DNA from: Darksidea phi
Lineage: Eukaryota > Ascomycota > Dothideomycetes > Pleosporales > Lentitheciaceae
NCBI GenBank assembly: GCA_030770425.1
Contig: JASJFT010000057.1
Span: 164,415 to 228,414, forward strand
Length of the DNA: 64,000 bases
Direction of reading: 5' to 3'
The notes below the pieces were generated by a model, which ran no database searches, had not been told where the DNA came from, and saw only the letters and a program-made list of their open reading frames with translations. Shown here one piece after another: positions 9,839 to 20,100 of this stretch; the first letter of the stretch is position 1; each line of letters starts with the position of its first letter. The translations under genes and the position numbers were made by a program.

Positions 9839-10048
9839 TTTGGAGAATATAGTAGTAAGGAGCCCCTCCCCCAGCAGCCTAGGCCACTACCCGGCGTAAC
9901 GTTCCTGGGCTGGCTGTGTTTTTCGTGATTCTACTCCCAATTTACTAATAATACATGTAGACGGTTAAACGCGCCGACAACGCCGAACCCCCACCAACAA
10001 CGACAGCAAGGTAACCTACGCCAGGCCACTTCTCAGTCCTCCACTCAC

Positions 10049-10375
10049 CAGTAGCCTCCCCAGCCAGGTATCCCCGTCGTCCTCCGCCCCTACGCCATCG
10101 TTCGTGTCGTATCCACCGTAGACACCAGCTCCATCTTCCACGTCAGGTACGAGAATCCTGTCGCCGCTCGTTCCCTTGAACATGTCCAACGTGTAGTTGG
10201 TTTTGTACCAATGGTTGTTGTAATCGAGGAGCCCTGTCGACAGCGCCTCCCGCCTGTAGCGCCGGGGATGCTCCGCCGCGATATTCGAAAGGTTTAGAGC
10301 GCTGTACTCGAATAGCCTATTGTGCTCTAGTTTATTCTACTGAAGGACTAGGCGAACGATCGTTGGTGAAGACAT
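10049..10375 (-). pseudogene. Small unknown gene, longer copy in the inverted repeat
   Basis: From the ATG at 10375 the frame reads MSSPTIVRLVLQ, has one TAG (where the left arm has two), then continues NKLEHNRLFEY and STGLLDYNNHWYKTNY. It runs past the inverted-repeat boundary into an acidic, glycine-rich stretch (DVEDGAGVYGGYDTND, DDGDTWLGRL). It reaches a possible GTGAGT donor at 10048, so the 3' part may be spliced. The TAG/TAG against CAG/TAG difference between the arms is the CpA-to-TpA change typical of RIP, which implies the ancestor had CAG CAG. No family recognised. A TATA-like element lies near 10493-10500. Confidence 0.5.
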
Positions 10376-10505
10376 GTGGTTGGTGGGTATTGATGTGAGG
10401 AAGCTGGCTGGGTATAAGAGGAATATAAGGAAGCTGGCTGAGGATAAGAGATGGATGTAGTAAGTGGGATACTGGTATTATCGTAGGCAATTTTTATACT
10501 GTGGG
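10184..10505 (-). repeat. Inverted repeat, right arm
   Basis: Matches the left arm at well over 90 percent by eye, with small indels in the CT-rich 5' leader (CAGCCAGCTTCCTCA repeats). The spacer between the arms is 345 bp and is not palindromic. Confidence 0.85.
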
Positions 10506-10733
10506 CGGTAGCTTAGGCCGTTGTGTAAACTCTTTTGTGTGATATTCTGTTGCGTGACATTCTGTTGTGTGCTCTCATTCGATCTTACTAACCAACCAAG
10601 CATAGGAAAGGACCAGTATGCCACGACAATTTCCGCTACGTTAACGCCAAGCAACCACCACGAAACGCCAACAACCGTCTCCCCCCGGCTGTCTTTCAAA
10701 TCTGCACACATGAATCGAACAGCCTCCATTAAT

Positions 10734-11551
10734 CTAGCACTTAGTGTCCTTGTGTACAGGCTGTTCGACACCTGGCCATTTCCTGGAAACGTCCCAGGGC
10801 TGCTGGTCCTGATCGGGGCTTGGCGGTTCCGCCGTTCGGGCTTCTAGACGACCTGAGGCAGTACGCGACAATCGTGTGTCTGAAGGGCCACCGCGCCCGT
10901 TCACGCTGCCGAACGCGCGTTTTCCACAATGTCCGGCATTGTGTTGCGCGAAGAGCCGTATCTCTGCATCTGGTTAGTCTGGTACCAGTCGGCCTTGTCC
11001 CTGGGCACAAGGTGAGCCAGCTGCACCTCATCGCCGACGGCCGTTATGCGGCACCGAGCTTGATCGCGCGTCCGAACGGCGACGGAGAGGGTTGATGCCG
11101 AGTATGCCGAGTCGGGAGGTGCGTTGTTGTTGTTGCTCGAGAGCATCTACCAGTTTGGGGGGACCCGGCCGTGGGGGAATTACCAGTGGCGAAAGGTGGG
11201 CACGATGGGATATGGCAGCGAAGGGTCGCCATCGCCATCGTGTCTATCTACGTGGTAGTAGTAGCTGTCTCCATCGAGCATGGCGTCAGGTGCAATCATG
11301 CCCGCTGTCTGATCTTAGCTGGGAAGTAGGGACAGCCAACTAGAGCCTCACGGATTGCCGGCTACGATGTTGCAGACATCAAGGACGAATCGCGCAAGTA
11401 TGCTCGGACGCCGGTCGATGCCCGTCTCCGTTGGAGAGATCCGAAAGAGGATGTTGTTGTCGTCATCGTACCCAGGATGCCTGACGAGGACTGGGCTGCG
11501 CCTCTGCCGGGGTGGAAGCACTTGTGGTTCTAGAGGCTCGCGCAATTGCAT
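10734..11551 (-). pseudogene. HNH-nuclease-domain fungal protein, inactivated
   Basis: From an ATG at 11551 the frame reads through RHPGYDDDNNILF and DVCNIVAGNP to a TGA. It continues with MLDGDSYYYHVDR, LPYPIVPTFRHW-stop-FPH, VPPNW-stop-MLSS and then VRTRDQARCRITAVGDEVQL-AHLVP. This order (an N-terminal beta region, a PxVPxFxHWxFPH linker, then CxxT...AHLVP) is that of a fungal family carrying an HNH_2-type nuclease domain, where AHLVP holds the catalytic His region. Stops at about 11182 and 11143 replace CAA and CAG, and a TAA lies further upstream. After YGSSRNTMPDIVE the central conserved N and H part of the HNH motif is missing. A frameshift leads to a tail (TAEPPSPDQDQQPWDVS) ending at 10734. 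Its biological role is unknown. Confidence 0.6.
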
Positions 11552-12232
11552 TAACAATAGTACAACGATTTGCGGCGATCGAGGGAGATGCGACGACGAT
11601 GGTGGGAGTAGTCGAGTGCTTTGTTTACGCCCGCGCCAGCTGCAGTCAGCCGAGGTGCTTGGCGCCAAGAAGACATCACGTGCTTGTTGTGCTTGAGCTC
11701 CGCCGAGGTCTAGAGCCATCACAGCGTGCAGATATCTCTCGCGAATTGAACATCACGTCATCTCGCCTTCAATTTGCTTGCCCTCTACTTGCGCGCGATA
11801 TAATTCGGTCAAATGACGTGTGGCACCTTACCCCAGGTAACTCGGCGACTTCAACACCATCATCACGCATTGACTTGCGTACATGTAACATGACGCCTTT
11901 CACTTCAGCAGTGAAAGCCACCAGCACCGCGAGCATGGATGTGCCAGCACGCGCTGAACCCGCGGGCCATGCACCCTCCCGATGCCTACTGGTCAAAACT
12001 GCGCCCGTCGAACAGGCAGACCATCTCTACCTGTCTCACCGCCAAACATGAGTCTGAGTGATCTTAGCCACAATGGAAGTATGAGTAAGGGTGTGGCACA
12101 GTCTCGCGTGTGGCTGTGCAATCGCCAGCTCTCCAACCGTTTTTGCATATCCCGCCTTTCTGCTCTTAACCCAAACTGCTCAAATACAATGCGCATCGTA
12201 AAGGACGAGAAAGGCCAAGAGATCGTTGCTAC
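11552..12232. other. No gene recognised
   Basis: Long open frames occur on both strands (one of about 179 codons on plus to 12051), but they overlap each other and the 5' part of the HNH pseudogene and carry no recognisable domain. I treat them as chance frames. Confidence 0.4.
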
Positions 12233-13128
12233 ATGGGCTCTCAACTCACGAGGCACCGAGCTTTTGGCTTGGGTGGATCAGGCCATATTTTTTACTGGCC
12301 GGAGAATACGATAGAAGTTATGAAACTTCCAACTATAGATCCGAGTTTAATAGAGGATATTAAAATCGAGAAACGTATCTATAAACGTCTAGGAAGCTAT
12401 CCGAATATCGTACCTTATCTCCGAATTGCCGAAACTGGTCCGGTCTTAATATACGCTAAATATATTATTCTTAAATATACTAAGAATAGTACTATTCGCT
12501 AGTACTTTCTCGACGGTAGTACCGTAACAGTAGATAAGCGTATTAAATAGTACCGAGATATCGTAAAAGCTATTTAGTACGTCCACGATTATAATATTAG
12601 GCACGGTGATATAGGCGGCCGAAATATTCTCCTAGATTTATCAAGGACGGTTTTACTATACGATTTTACTAGATCTAGTATCGATGGAAATCCTTCTAGA
12701 GTTAGAGCGGAAGAAGGTTTTAAGTATCTAGTTCTTGAAGAAAACTGGAAGGGAACTATACGGTCTAAGCTACATACTCTAGGGTCAACGATTTATAAGA
12801 TTATTACTTCTAAAAGGCCGCATTATGAACTTCAAGACTAGATAGTTAGATTCGAGAGCGTAACTATCTAGGCGTTGCAGACGATCACGTCGAGGGTTAG
12901 ATAGTCCAACTATAGCTCCAAGAGGGTATTTACCCAGACGTTTCTAAGATTAGGCTTGGAGAAATTATTTCTAAATGCTAGAAGGGCCGGTTCAACTCCG
13001 CAGAAGAGGTGGCACAAAGTATTCAAAATGAGATGGGTTCGTTCTTCCTTTCTTATTCAGTTAAGCTACCTAATATTACTCGCCTAGGACATTCTGAGGC
13101 CCAAAATGAGATAAATCCGGTTCGGTAA
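12233..13128 (+). pseudogene. Protein-kinase-like gene, RIP-inactivated
   Basis: The frame from ATG 12233 has a glycine loop (FGLGGSGHIFYWPEN), an IEVMKLP lysine strand and a helix-C region with EKRIYKRLGSYPNIV. A TAG follows at 12500, then more frame with TAG stops at about 12548 and 12572, each where CAG is expected (YRDIVKAI-stop-YVHDYN). It then shows HGDIGGRNILLD (the HxDxxxxN loop with Gly replacing the usual Arg), LYDFTRSSIDG (the DFG region, read as DFT) and LGSTIYKIIT (helix F). A frameshift near 12900 leads into EGIYPDVSKIRLGEIISKC-stop-KGRFNSAEEV, where TAG replaces Trp. It ends at TAA 13126. The order is that of the fungal-expanded kinase-like family with HGDxxxxN and DFxxSSIDG motifs. 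The DNA here is visibly more AT-rich than its flanks, as in moderate RIP. Confidence 0.75.
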
Positions 13129-13991
13129 CCAATGGCCTTCTTGGAAGATGGGAACGGTGTCGATGTAGTTGGTGATCACGAAGCGAAGAAGCGGGTTTGC
13201 TTTCCCTCTCGAGGTTCGCTTTTCAAGGAACCGCCACGTTCTTATCTTAAGACTACTACGCAACTAGCTAAAATCGTGCAGCTGCATGCAGATAGCCCGG
13301 GGGCTAGTACACCCGACTCTACGCTATTACCCAATTAGAGGAATCTCAAAGCTTGGTCGATCGCTAAGTCTTCTGGGTAGAGACGCAGCATTTCCAGCTT
13401 ACCCGGAAATGGGCTGGCATCTCGGGGCAGGGATCCGGTTTGATTTGTGCATGAAGACCGGGATCTGACGACAGCTGTACTGCCTGTTCTGTGAAAACTC
13501 TCTTTTCCTGCAAGTATATATTGGACATACAGGGGTTACCGTCTGTTCTAAGAGGCTGTAACTAGGGTAGGCAGCAATACACAGTACTTCGGTAAGAGTA
13601 CAGTACGAATACCATTCGCCTCCTTCATTTGCTAACCTCCGCTTGTCCTTTGCCGACTACATGCCTGCACTCTGCCGTCGCTCCGCCGGAGGGTTACATT
13701 GTAGTCGACTGTGTCCCCGTCGTCTAGGGCGGGCAGCTTGACGAGCGTGTTGCAGTCCGGGGATGGCGCACCACGAGCGTTGGAACGCGGTCTCGATGGC
13801 GCAAGCGGTGGGGTAGGGCGTGGTTTGGCAGCGGACCCGAGAGGTGCTCTGAGCCGTTTCCAGAGGGGGTCAGCATCCACACTCGACCTTCAGGGGCCAC
13901 AATGGCCGAGAGAGTTAATCAAAGTCTTGCACAGGATGGTAGGTTGAGATGCGCGGCAACTGGTAGGGTTCGATGGTGAGGTAGACAATCA
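13129..13991. other. No gene recognised
   Basis: Stretch between the kinase pseudogene and the 3' end of TOP3. A 68-codon frame at 13132-13338 and overlapping frames around 13632-13947 show no known domain. It presumably includes the TOP3 3' UTR and terminator. Confidence 0.45.
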
Positions 13992-16161
13992 TCAGTTCAC
14001 TTCACCGAAAACATACTTCCGAACAGCCTACAATCACATCAGCGGAGAAGTAGGTACGCCGACACGCAGTCCTCACCGTACGAAGGACGTCCGGATGGTG
14101 CTGCATGCGAGCATAGACCCCTCGATACTGCTCGATGGTTTCGTTCACGACCCGAGCCTTTGTCGTTTGTCCATTGCATATGGCGTTCATCTTCAGCTCC
14201 ATCTACGCCTGTCATTAGCAGCCCGTGATGGAGATTGATCAAGGACGTTATCTTACCTCCTTGCGTAAAAAAGGTTTCGTCAAATTAGTCTCGAACCCCA
14301 TATTCTCGTGGCCTTCAACCAAAGCAACCCCTAGCGTCGTGGGTATGAATTCCCGAACACCTGTTATAGCGCCACCGCGACCAGCACCGCTATTCCTGCC
14401 GCCACGACGACGGGCTACTGTAGTTCTACCTCTACGACCATTTCCGACTCTCGCTTGGGCTGGCAACTCCTCGGACTCTTCTTCGTCATTTCCATGCCGC
14501 GCCTGTCTTGCTCTGGCTTCGATATATCGTCGGTCTATAATTGTGACAATATGGTCGGCCATTGTAGCATCAGTACCGATACCATTCGCGTTCATTAGTG
14601 CAAGCAGGTCCGGTTCAGTTAGATATCCAGGTGGTGACGTCTTACCTTCACTAAGAATAGCTTCGGTCGGCTCGAAGACCTCGCCTTCGGTAAACGGGGG
14701 AAGTTCTTGGTTACCCCATCGATCATAAATATAGATATCGAGATAGTTGCGCTCTAATATTATAAGGCCAGATGTATTGAATATTTCCGGTCCATAGAGA
14801 ATACTAATATCGGTCTTTGACCCCTGGGCGTCTTTGCTGCAGCATGCTAGAAAGCGCCGGACGACGAACTCATGGACACGCTGCTCTTCATATGAGAGCG
14901 TAGTTGGATTGACGAAATTAACCGGGTGGATAGGTGGGTGGGCCTTATCATTATTACGTCCATTACGGGGCCACGAAAAGCCTCCTTCGACCAGCGCCGT
15001 TGCATAATCAGCCCAACAGCCGCCCTGCGCCTGCTTCTGGACGAGGCCGCGAAGGTCCATAGCCTGATCGAACTGATCTGTCTCGGTTCGAGGATAGCTA
15101 ATCCAACCTTTTTGATATAGCTTTTCTGCAAGCTGCAGAACTTTTTGACTGTCCATTCCGAGAAATCTGCTACCGCACTTCTGAAGCTCTAGAGTAGTCA
15201 ACGGTAAGGGTTTCCACTTGCTCGTTGGGATGGTTTTGACCTTTTGGACCCGAGCATTCTGCGAAGTGAGACACCACTCATAGAGAATAACAACTGTCAT
15301 TCTGTCGAAGAGGTGTTTACGAGCCCAACTAAAGTTCACCCTTATTCCAGCTTTTCGATACATCAGTTTGATGCTCCAGAATGGTTCCGGGATAAAATTC
15401 CGAACGCGCAAGTAGCGCTCGACGACGAAGCCAAGCGTAGGAAACTGACAGCTCCCGTAGCTGATTAATTGAGAGGTTTCTGACAGATTGCCTCGCTGGA
15501 GTACAGGACGAAGACTCAGAGTGAGATGCCGGGTGAAGCTTGCGCCTACACGAAGATCGAGCTCGATACGAGAAGCTACTGCGTCGGCTTGCGCTTCGTC
15601 GAGATCGGTGGGATGATGTGCGGCGTGAATGATATGCGTTCTTTCGATGTTGGAGAAATGTGCTCTTACTGTGCTGCCAGCGCGACCCAGAGCCTGGTTG
15701 CTTTGTGCTGCCACCGACCGAATCTCGGTGCCTATATGCTCACCTTCGCGGTCGCAGTCGGTCCAGATATAGAGCACGTCGGCCCGGCGAGCGTGTCGCT
15801 TGATGTTGTCCGCGATAGACTTTCTGTTGCTATCAACGAAAACCTCGATGCGAGCGTCAAAAAGCGCAGATGGGTCGCATGAAGTCCAGCTCTTGTATCG
15901 CGGCTCAAACTCGTGGCTGAGGAGGTGGCCTAGCACAGAGGTCATCGTGACACTGCAATGACCCCATTGCGGAAAGGTGTAGTCGAATTCGTAGTTCTTC
16001 ACATACGGATTGCCTTGGATGTTATACTACACGTCTATTAGCTCGACTGGTAGATTGCGCGCGTCTGTGCTCACGGTAGTCACTTGATTTCCCAAGTGGT
16101 TTGCAATTGCTTTCGCGATCGATGGCTTTTCCGCAACGCATAACACCGTTCTCACCTCCAT
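13992..16161 (-). CDS. TOP3: DNA topoisomerase III (type IA), four exons
   Basis: Exons 16075-16161, 14257-16026, 14077-14202 and 13992-14027 give 672 residues. Introns are 48, 54 and 49 nt (GTGAGC..GTGTAG, GTAAGA..GCGTAG, GTGAGG..TTGTAG), all phase 0. An apparent in-frame TAG at 16027-16029 is the first intron's acceptor. Domains in order: TOPRIM start VLCVAEKPSIAKAIANHL; TOPRIM acidic triad TDCDREGEHIG (residues about 118-128); IELDLRVGASFTR; SYGSCQFPTLGFVVERYLRV; the catalytic tyrosine in KGWISYPRTETDQF (about residue 340); KAHPPIHP; GIGTDATMADHI; and the C-terminal KPFLRKE|ELKM junction ending AVRKYVFGEVN. An Arg/Gly-rich insert occupies roughly residues 537-584. TOP3 acts in the nucleus with an Sgs1-type RecQ helicase and Rmi1 to dissolve recombination intermediates. 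No disabling mutation is seen, although it lies about 0.3 kb from the RIP block. Whether it is the only TOP3 in the genome cannot be told. Confidence 0.92.
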
Positions 16162-16479
16162 AGCGGATCGTGTGTTTCGCGTTGATACAGACCGGAAAGG
16201 CAATGTATATACTACCCCCGAACGACGCGTCTCTGGACGTGCGCAGGTATATGCTTGTTTCGGATAGGTGAGGTAAGTATGTGAAAATCTTGAGCTGCTT
16301 GGCGTTTGCTAAGTAAGCGTCGTCCTAACTTATACCGGTATTAGGGCCTGTTCGGTACATGGCGAAAATCAAACCTCCCACTCACGCGGGTCGGCAAAAA
16401 ACGCCCACACCAAAATTAGCGAATATGTCAGCCCACCCTTCCAGCTATCATTTTATCAGTACCAACGCTAATATATCTA
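16162..16479. other. TOP3 5' flank and edge of the AT-rich block
   Basis: Normal-composition DNA still rich in CA and TG. It holds the TOP3 promoter, but I see no clear TATA box. CA dinucleotides stop abruptly after about 16500, which places the boundary of the mutated block at roughly 16.47-16.50 kb. Confidence 0.5.
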
Positions 16480-16527
16480 TTTTTAAGGGTCGCGATCATA
16501 TTAACGATATCGAAAAAGAGTATTTAG

Positions 16528-16761
16528 AATTTTAATACCCCTAGAAAATTAAGAATTAAGGGTATAGTAGATTTTAACGACGCGTTTAATATCTCTTACT
16601 ATAAGGAGGATATTTTCCGATTTAATAACGTTTTTAAGGAGTAGAGCTACGTTATTCTTTCTAAGAGTAGTATATAGGCTAATAAAATATATTATAATTT
16701 AGAGCTTACTAAGAAGAAGTAAAAAAGACCTTTTATACTATCTCTAAAGAATCTAGAGTAC
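16528..16761 (+). mobile_element. Tc1/mariner-type transposase relic, left part
   Basis: In the plus strand, residues around VDFNDAFNIS..YKEDIFRF, then ELTKKK and ISKE-like strings separated by TAG/TAA codons, match the N-terminal DNA-binding half of the common fungal Tc1/mariner DDE transposases. The frame ends at NLEY, exactly where the family-B array starts, and resumes in phase at 33924 with YNRFL. The parent element therefore predates the array. No terminal inverted repeat could be recognised on this side. Confidence 0.6.
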
Positions 16762-16947
16762 TATAAGATACGTATAGGTAGATAGGTATAGGAATACTAA
16801 GGTAATAAAAGAATTATATTTGGATAGAGATAAGATAAATTCTTAAGAAGATATAATAGTAGGATATAGGACTATATAGGGTCCGATATATAACTATAAC
16901 TAGATCGATAATAATCTAAAAGTCCTCTAGTAAAAGTAGATATAATA
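16762..16947 (-). repeat. Family B LTR, copy a (array left end)
   Basis: 186 bp, from TATAAGATACG to GATATAATA. The ancestral TG..CA ends now read TA..TA. It is followed by a 44-bp polypurine-tract segment that is repeated after copy b. Confidence 0.85.
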
Positions 16948-16991
16948 TAGTCTTTCTCTTTCTTAAAGACTATCTTAGCTCTTATAGAGAG
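16948..16991 (-). repeat. 44-bp PPT-containing segment between LTRs a and b
   Basis: Same sequence, with transitions, as the 44 bp after LTR b and after the LTR at 44221. On the minus strand it ends in an A/G-rich tract, as expected for the polypurine primer site next to a 3' LTR. Its presence between two LTRs shows that a unit of LTR plus 44 bp was duplicated. Confidence 0.7.
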
Positions 16992-17177
16992 TATAAGGTA
17001 TATATAAATAGATAGATATAGAAATACTAAGATAGTAAAAAAATTATATTCGGATAGAGATAAGACGAATTCTTAAGAAGATATAATAGTAGAATATAGA
17101 ACTATATAGGGTCTAGTATATAACTATAACTAGGTTAATAATAATCTAGAAGTCCTCTAGTAGAAGTAGATATAATA
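16992..17177 (-). repeat. Family B LTR, copy b (3' LTR of element B1)
   Basis: 186 bp, same ends as copy a. It borders internal region 1. Confidence 0.85.
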
Positions 17178-20100
17178 TAGCCTCCTTCTTTTTTAAAGAC
17201 TATCTCGGCTCTTATAGAAAGTTATTTACTACGATATATTCTATTAGTCCTCTTACTTTCTTTAGAAAAGTTTACCTAAATATCTATACTCCTAAAAAAT
17301 TCTATTTCTAAGAAAAAAATAATTTTATAGAGAAGACTTTTTAGATATTTAATATCTATATTATACCCTACTACCTTAATAGGGGGTTTTCGTAGTCTTT
17401 CTAGCCTTATAGCTCTTAACCCTAATTTTATAATATATAATTAGTTTAATTAGAAAGTATATATAACTTAAGTATTAGTTTATTATTAATATATATTTAT
17501 AACTTTTATCTATTACTATTATAGCTTATAGTCTATACGTATTCTTATAGATTCTTATACTAGTAGTAATAGTATTACTATTCCCCTTATAGGTAATTTT
17601 TAGTAACTTCTATTTAGTAAATACTTACTATTTTTATATAAGAGTTATTTACTAAGTATAACTTTTATAATTATTTTACTTACTTATAATATCTTTATAA
17701 AGGCTTTAGAACTAGTCTAGACTTCGTTTAATTTAATCTTAATACCTATTATAATAGTATAACCTAGTAGTATTTAGTAATTACTAGCTATTATTTATTA
17801 TAATTTATAATTATATTAAATTACTTATTTATCTATAGCTCTTCTAGTAAGAGAAATTTTATTTATATCTTTATAGATATTTACTTAAGAGATAATAAAT
17901 TATTATATATTATATCTCTTTAGGTATCTTTATTTTTATATTTTAGACTCTTATTAATAAGTATTTAAAATACTATTAGCTTAAGTATAGAACGGTCTCT
18001 TTTAGTATAAGTATAAGAAGGTATATCTACTTCTAGATTTTTTTACTTTATTTCTTAATACTCTTAAGATTCTACCTCTTATTATAATTACCTCTACTAG
18101 TTAGTATAGTAATACTACTCTTTCTAAGTATATTTATACTCTTTCTATCTATTTAGAACCTTAGCCCCCCCTTATATACTATTAGTATATAAACTACCTT
18201 CTTTAGTTTATATAGAAGTTTAATATAACTAAGCTCTATTAGATTACTTTAAGTAACTAATATTAGAAGGTTAATATCTATACTATCTATAGTAGGTATA
18301 AAGCTTATTATTAGACCTACTTAGTAATATATACTAGTCTTCTCTTCTTTTTATTAATATAGTTCTACTAATAATTTATATAAGTTAAGTCTACTTTCTA
18401 CTATTACTTTAATCTTCTTATCTTTACTATTAAGTATATTTAGTATTATAACGCCTAAGCTACTTATAATAATAAGAGTATAAATTCTAATATACTTAAG
18501 AAGATTTAATAGAATATATAGTTTTATACTTTTAATATTAATATTAGTTAAAACTAGTATAAGGCTAAGTAGAAGCGTTTAATTAAGAATACTAGTAGTA
18601 AGATAGAATTATACTAGACTATAGCTATAATATATAAGCTTAACTTCTAATACTATTAAGTATATTTTATTATCTTTCTAATAGCTTCTTATACTAATTT
18701 CTTTAATATAGACTAGGTAGTATTAGCTATTTAGTACCTACTAACTTTATAGCCTCTACTATCTATAAGGCTTACTTTATTAAGTATAACTCTTTAACTA
18801 ATACATCTTTTAGGGCTACTAATCGTAAGTATTATTAGTACTATTATAGCTCTAATATTTCTAATAGGAATATTATTAGTAGAGATATAATATCTATTAC
18901 CTCTTAGAAGAAGGTACTATAAAGCTTCTTTAAGAACTTCTTATCTAATATATATAGCTTACTTAGATTACTTATAAATTATATAATACTTAGCTAAGAT
19001 TCTTATTACTAGAGTATATAGATAGAATAAATATCTATATTAAAAATCTAGCTTATTAATTCTAATACTATTATTACTAGTTAGTCTATCTATTACTATA
19101 ATTTATAAAGATTAATCTTATTAAATCCTTCGAGCTATAGCTTATTACTAAAGTAGATAATATTCTCTTTCTTAACTAATTATTCTACTTATATAGTATT
19201 CCCTAAGCGAAGTTTTAAGAATACCTCTTAGTTAAATCTCTTAGTTCTTTCTTTATATTAATATTACTTACGTAGTCTACCCCTTTAGAATTTTTTATAT
19301 ATATTATTATTCCTTTATAAAGATTATAATACTTCTCTAGTAGCTTTTTACTTTAGACGATTTAATATTTAATTATCTAGATTTATCTAATATTCTATAA
19401 GAATCTTATTATAATTATTAAGAGAGATTTTAGACTTTTATATATTATTCTTATATAGCTAATCTAGTTATTTTATAAGAAAGAGCTTCTTATTATATAT
19501 TATCTTATATATAAGGATAGTTTCGACTTTATATTAGTTATTATTATTAAGTTCTAAATACTATATAGGTCTAGATCTAAAGTTTAGACCTTCTCTTAAC
19601 TCTATCTATTTCTCTAGAAGTAATATATAGAAGACGAGATATAGCTAGAATATTAATAAAGATAACTTAAGTTAGTAACTTAGCTTTCTATACTTAATTT
19701 AAATAGTAAAGAATTCTAAATACTTTATATTTAACTTCTTTAAAGAGTACTTAGTCTTAATATTAATAGCCTTTAGAATTATCTTTTTACCGATGGTAAA
19801 GTACTTACTTATTCTCTTTAAGTTATACTAGTATTACTAACTTTTTTAAGTATAAATTAATATATTTTAAGTATTAAAAAACTATTATATTTAACTAGTT
19901 AGAAAGTTAATAATTCTTTAATATATACTTAGAGTCTTTCCGTCTATACTTTAGTTACTAAATAGTTAATAAAACTAATACTTATCTTCTATATTATTAA
20001 AACCCTTAGGTTTAATATCTATTATAATCTTAATAGAATATATACTATAACTTAAATAAATCTTAGAGTTATATATATATTCTACTATTAAAAGTAATTA

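Noticed and set aside
11512..12051. 179-codon open frame on plus
   Set aside because: Overlaps the HNH pseudogene start and other frames, with no recognisable protein family.
16027..16029. TAG stop early in TOP3 suggesting a RIP nonsense mutation
   Set aside because: It is the acceptor end of a 48-nt phase-0 intron with donor GTGAGC and branch GCTAAT; splicing gives a natural TOP3 N-terminus.
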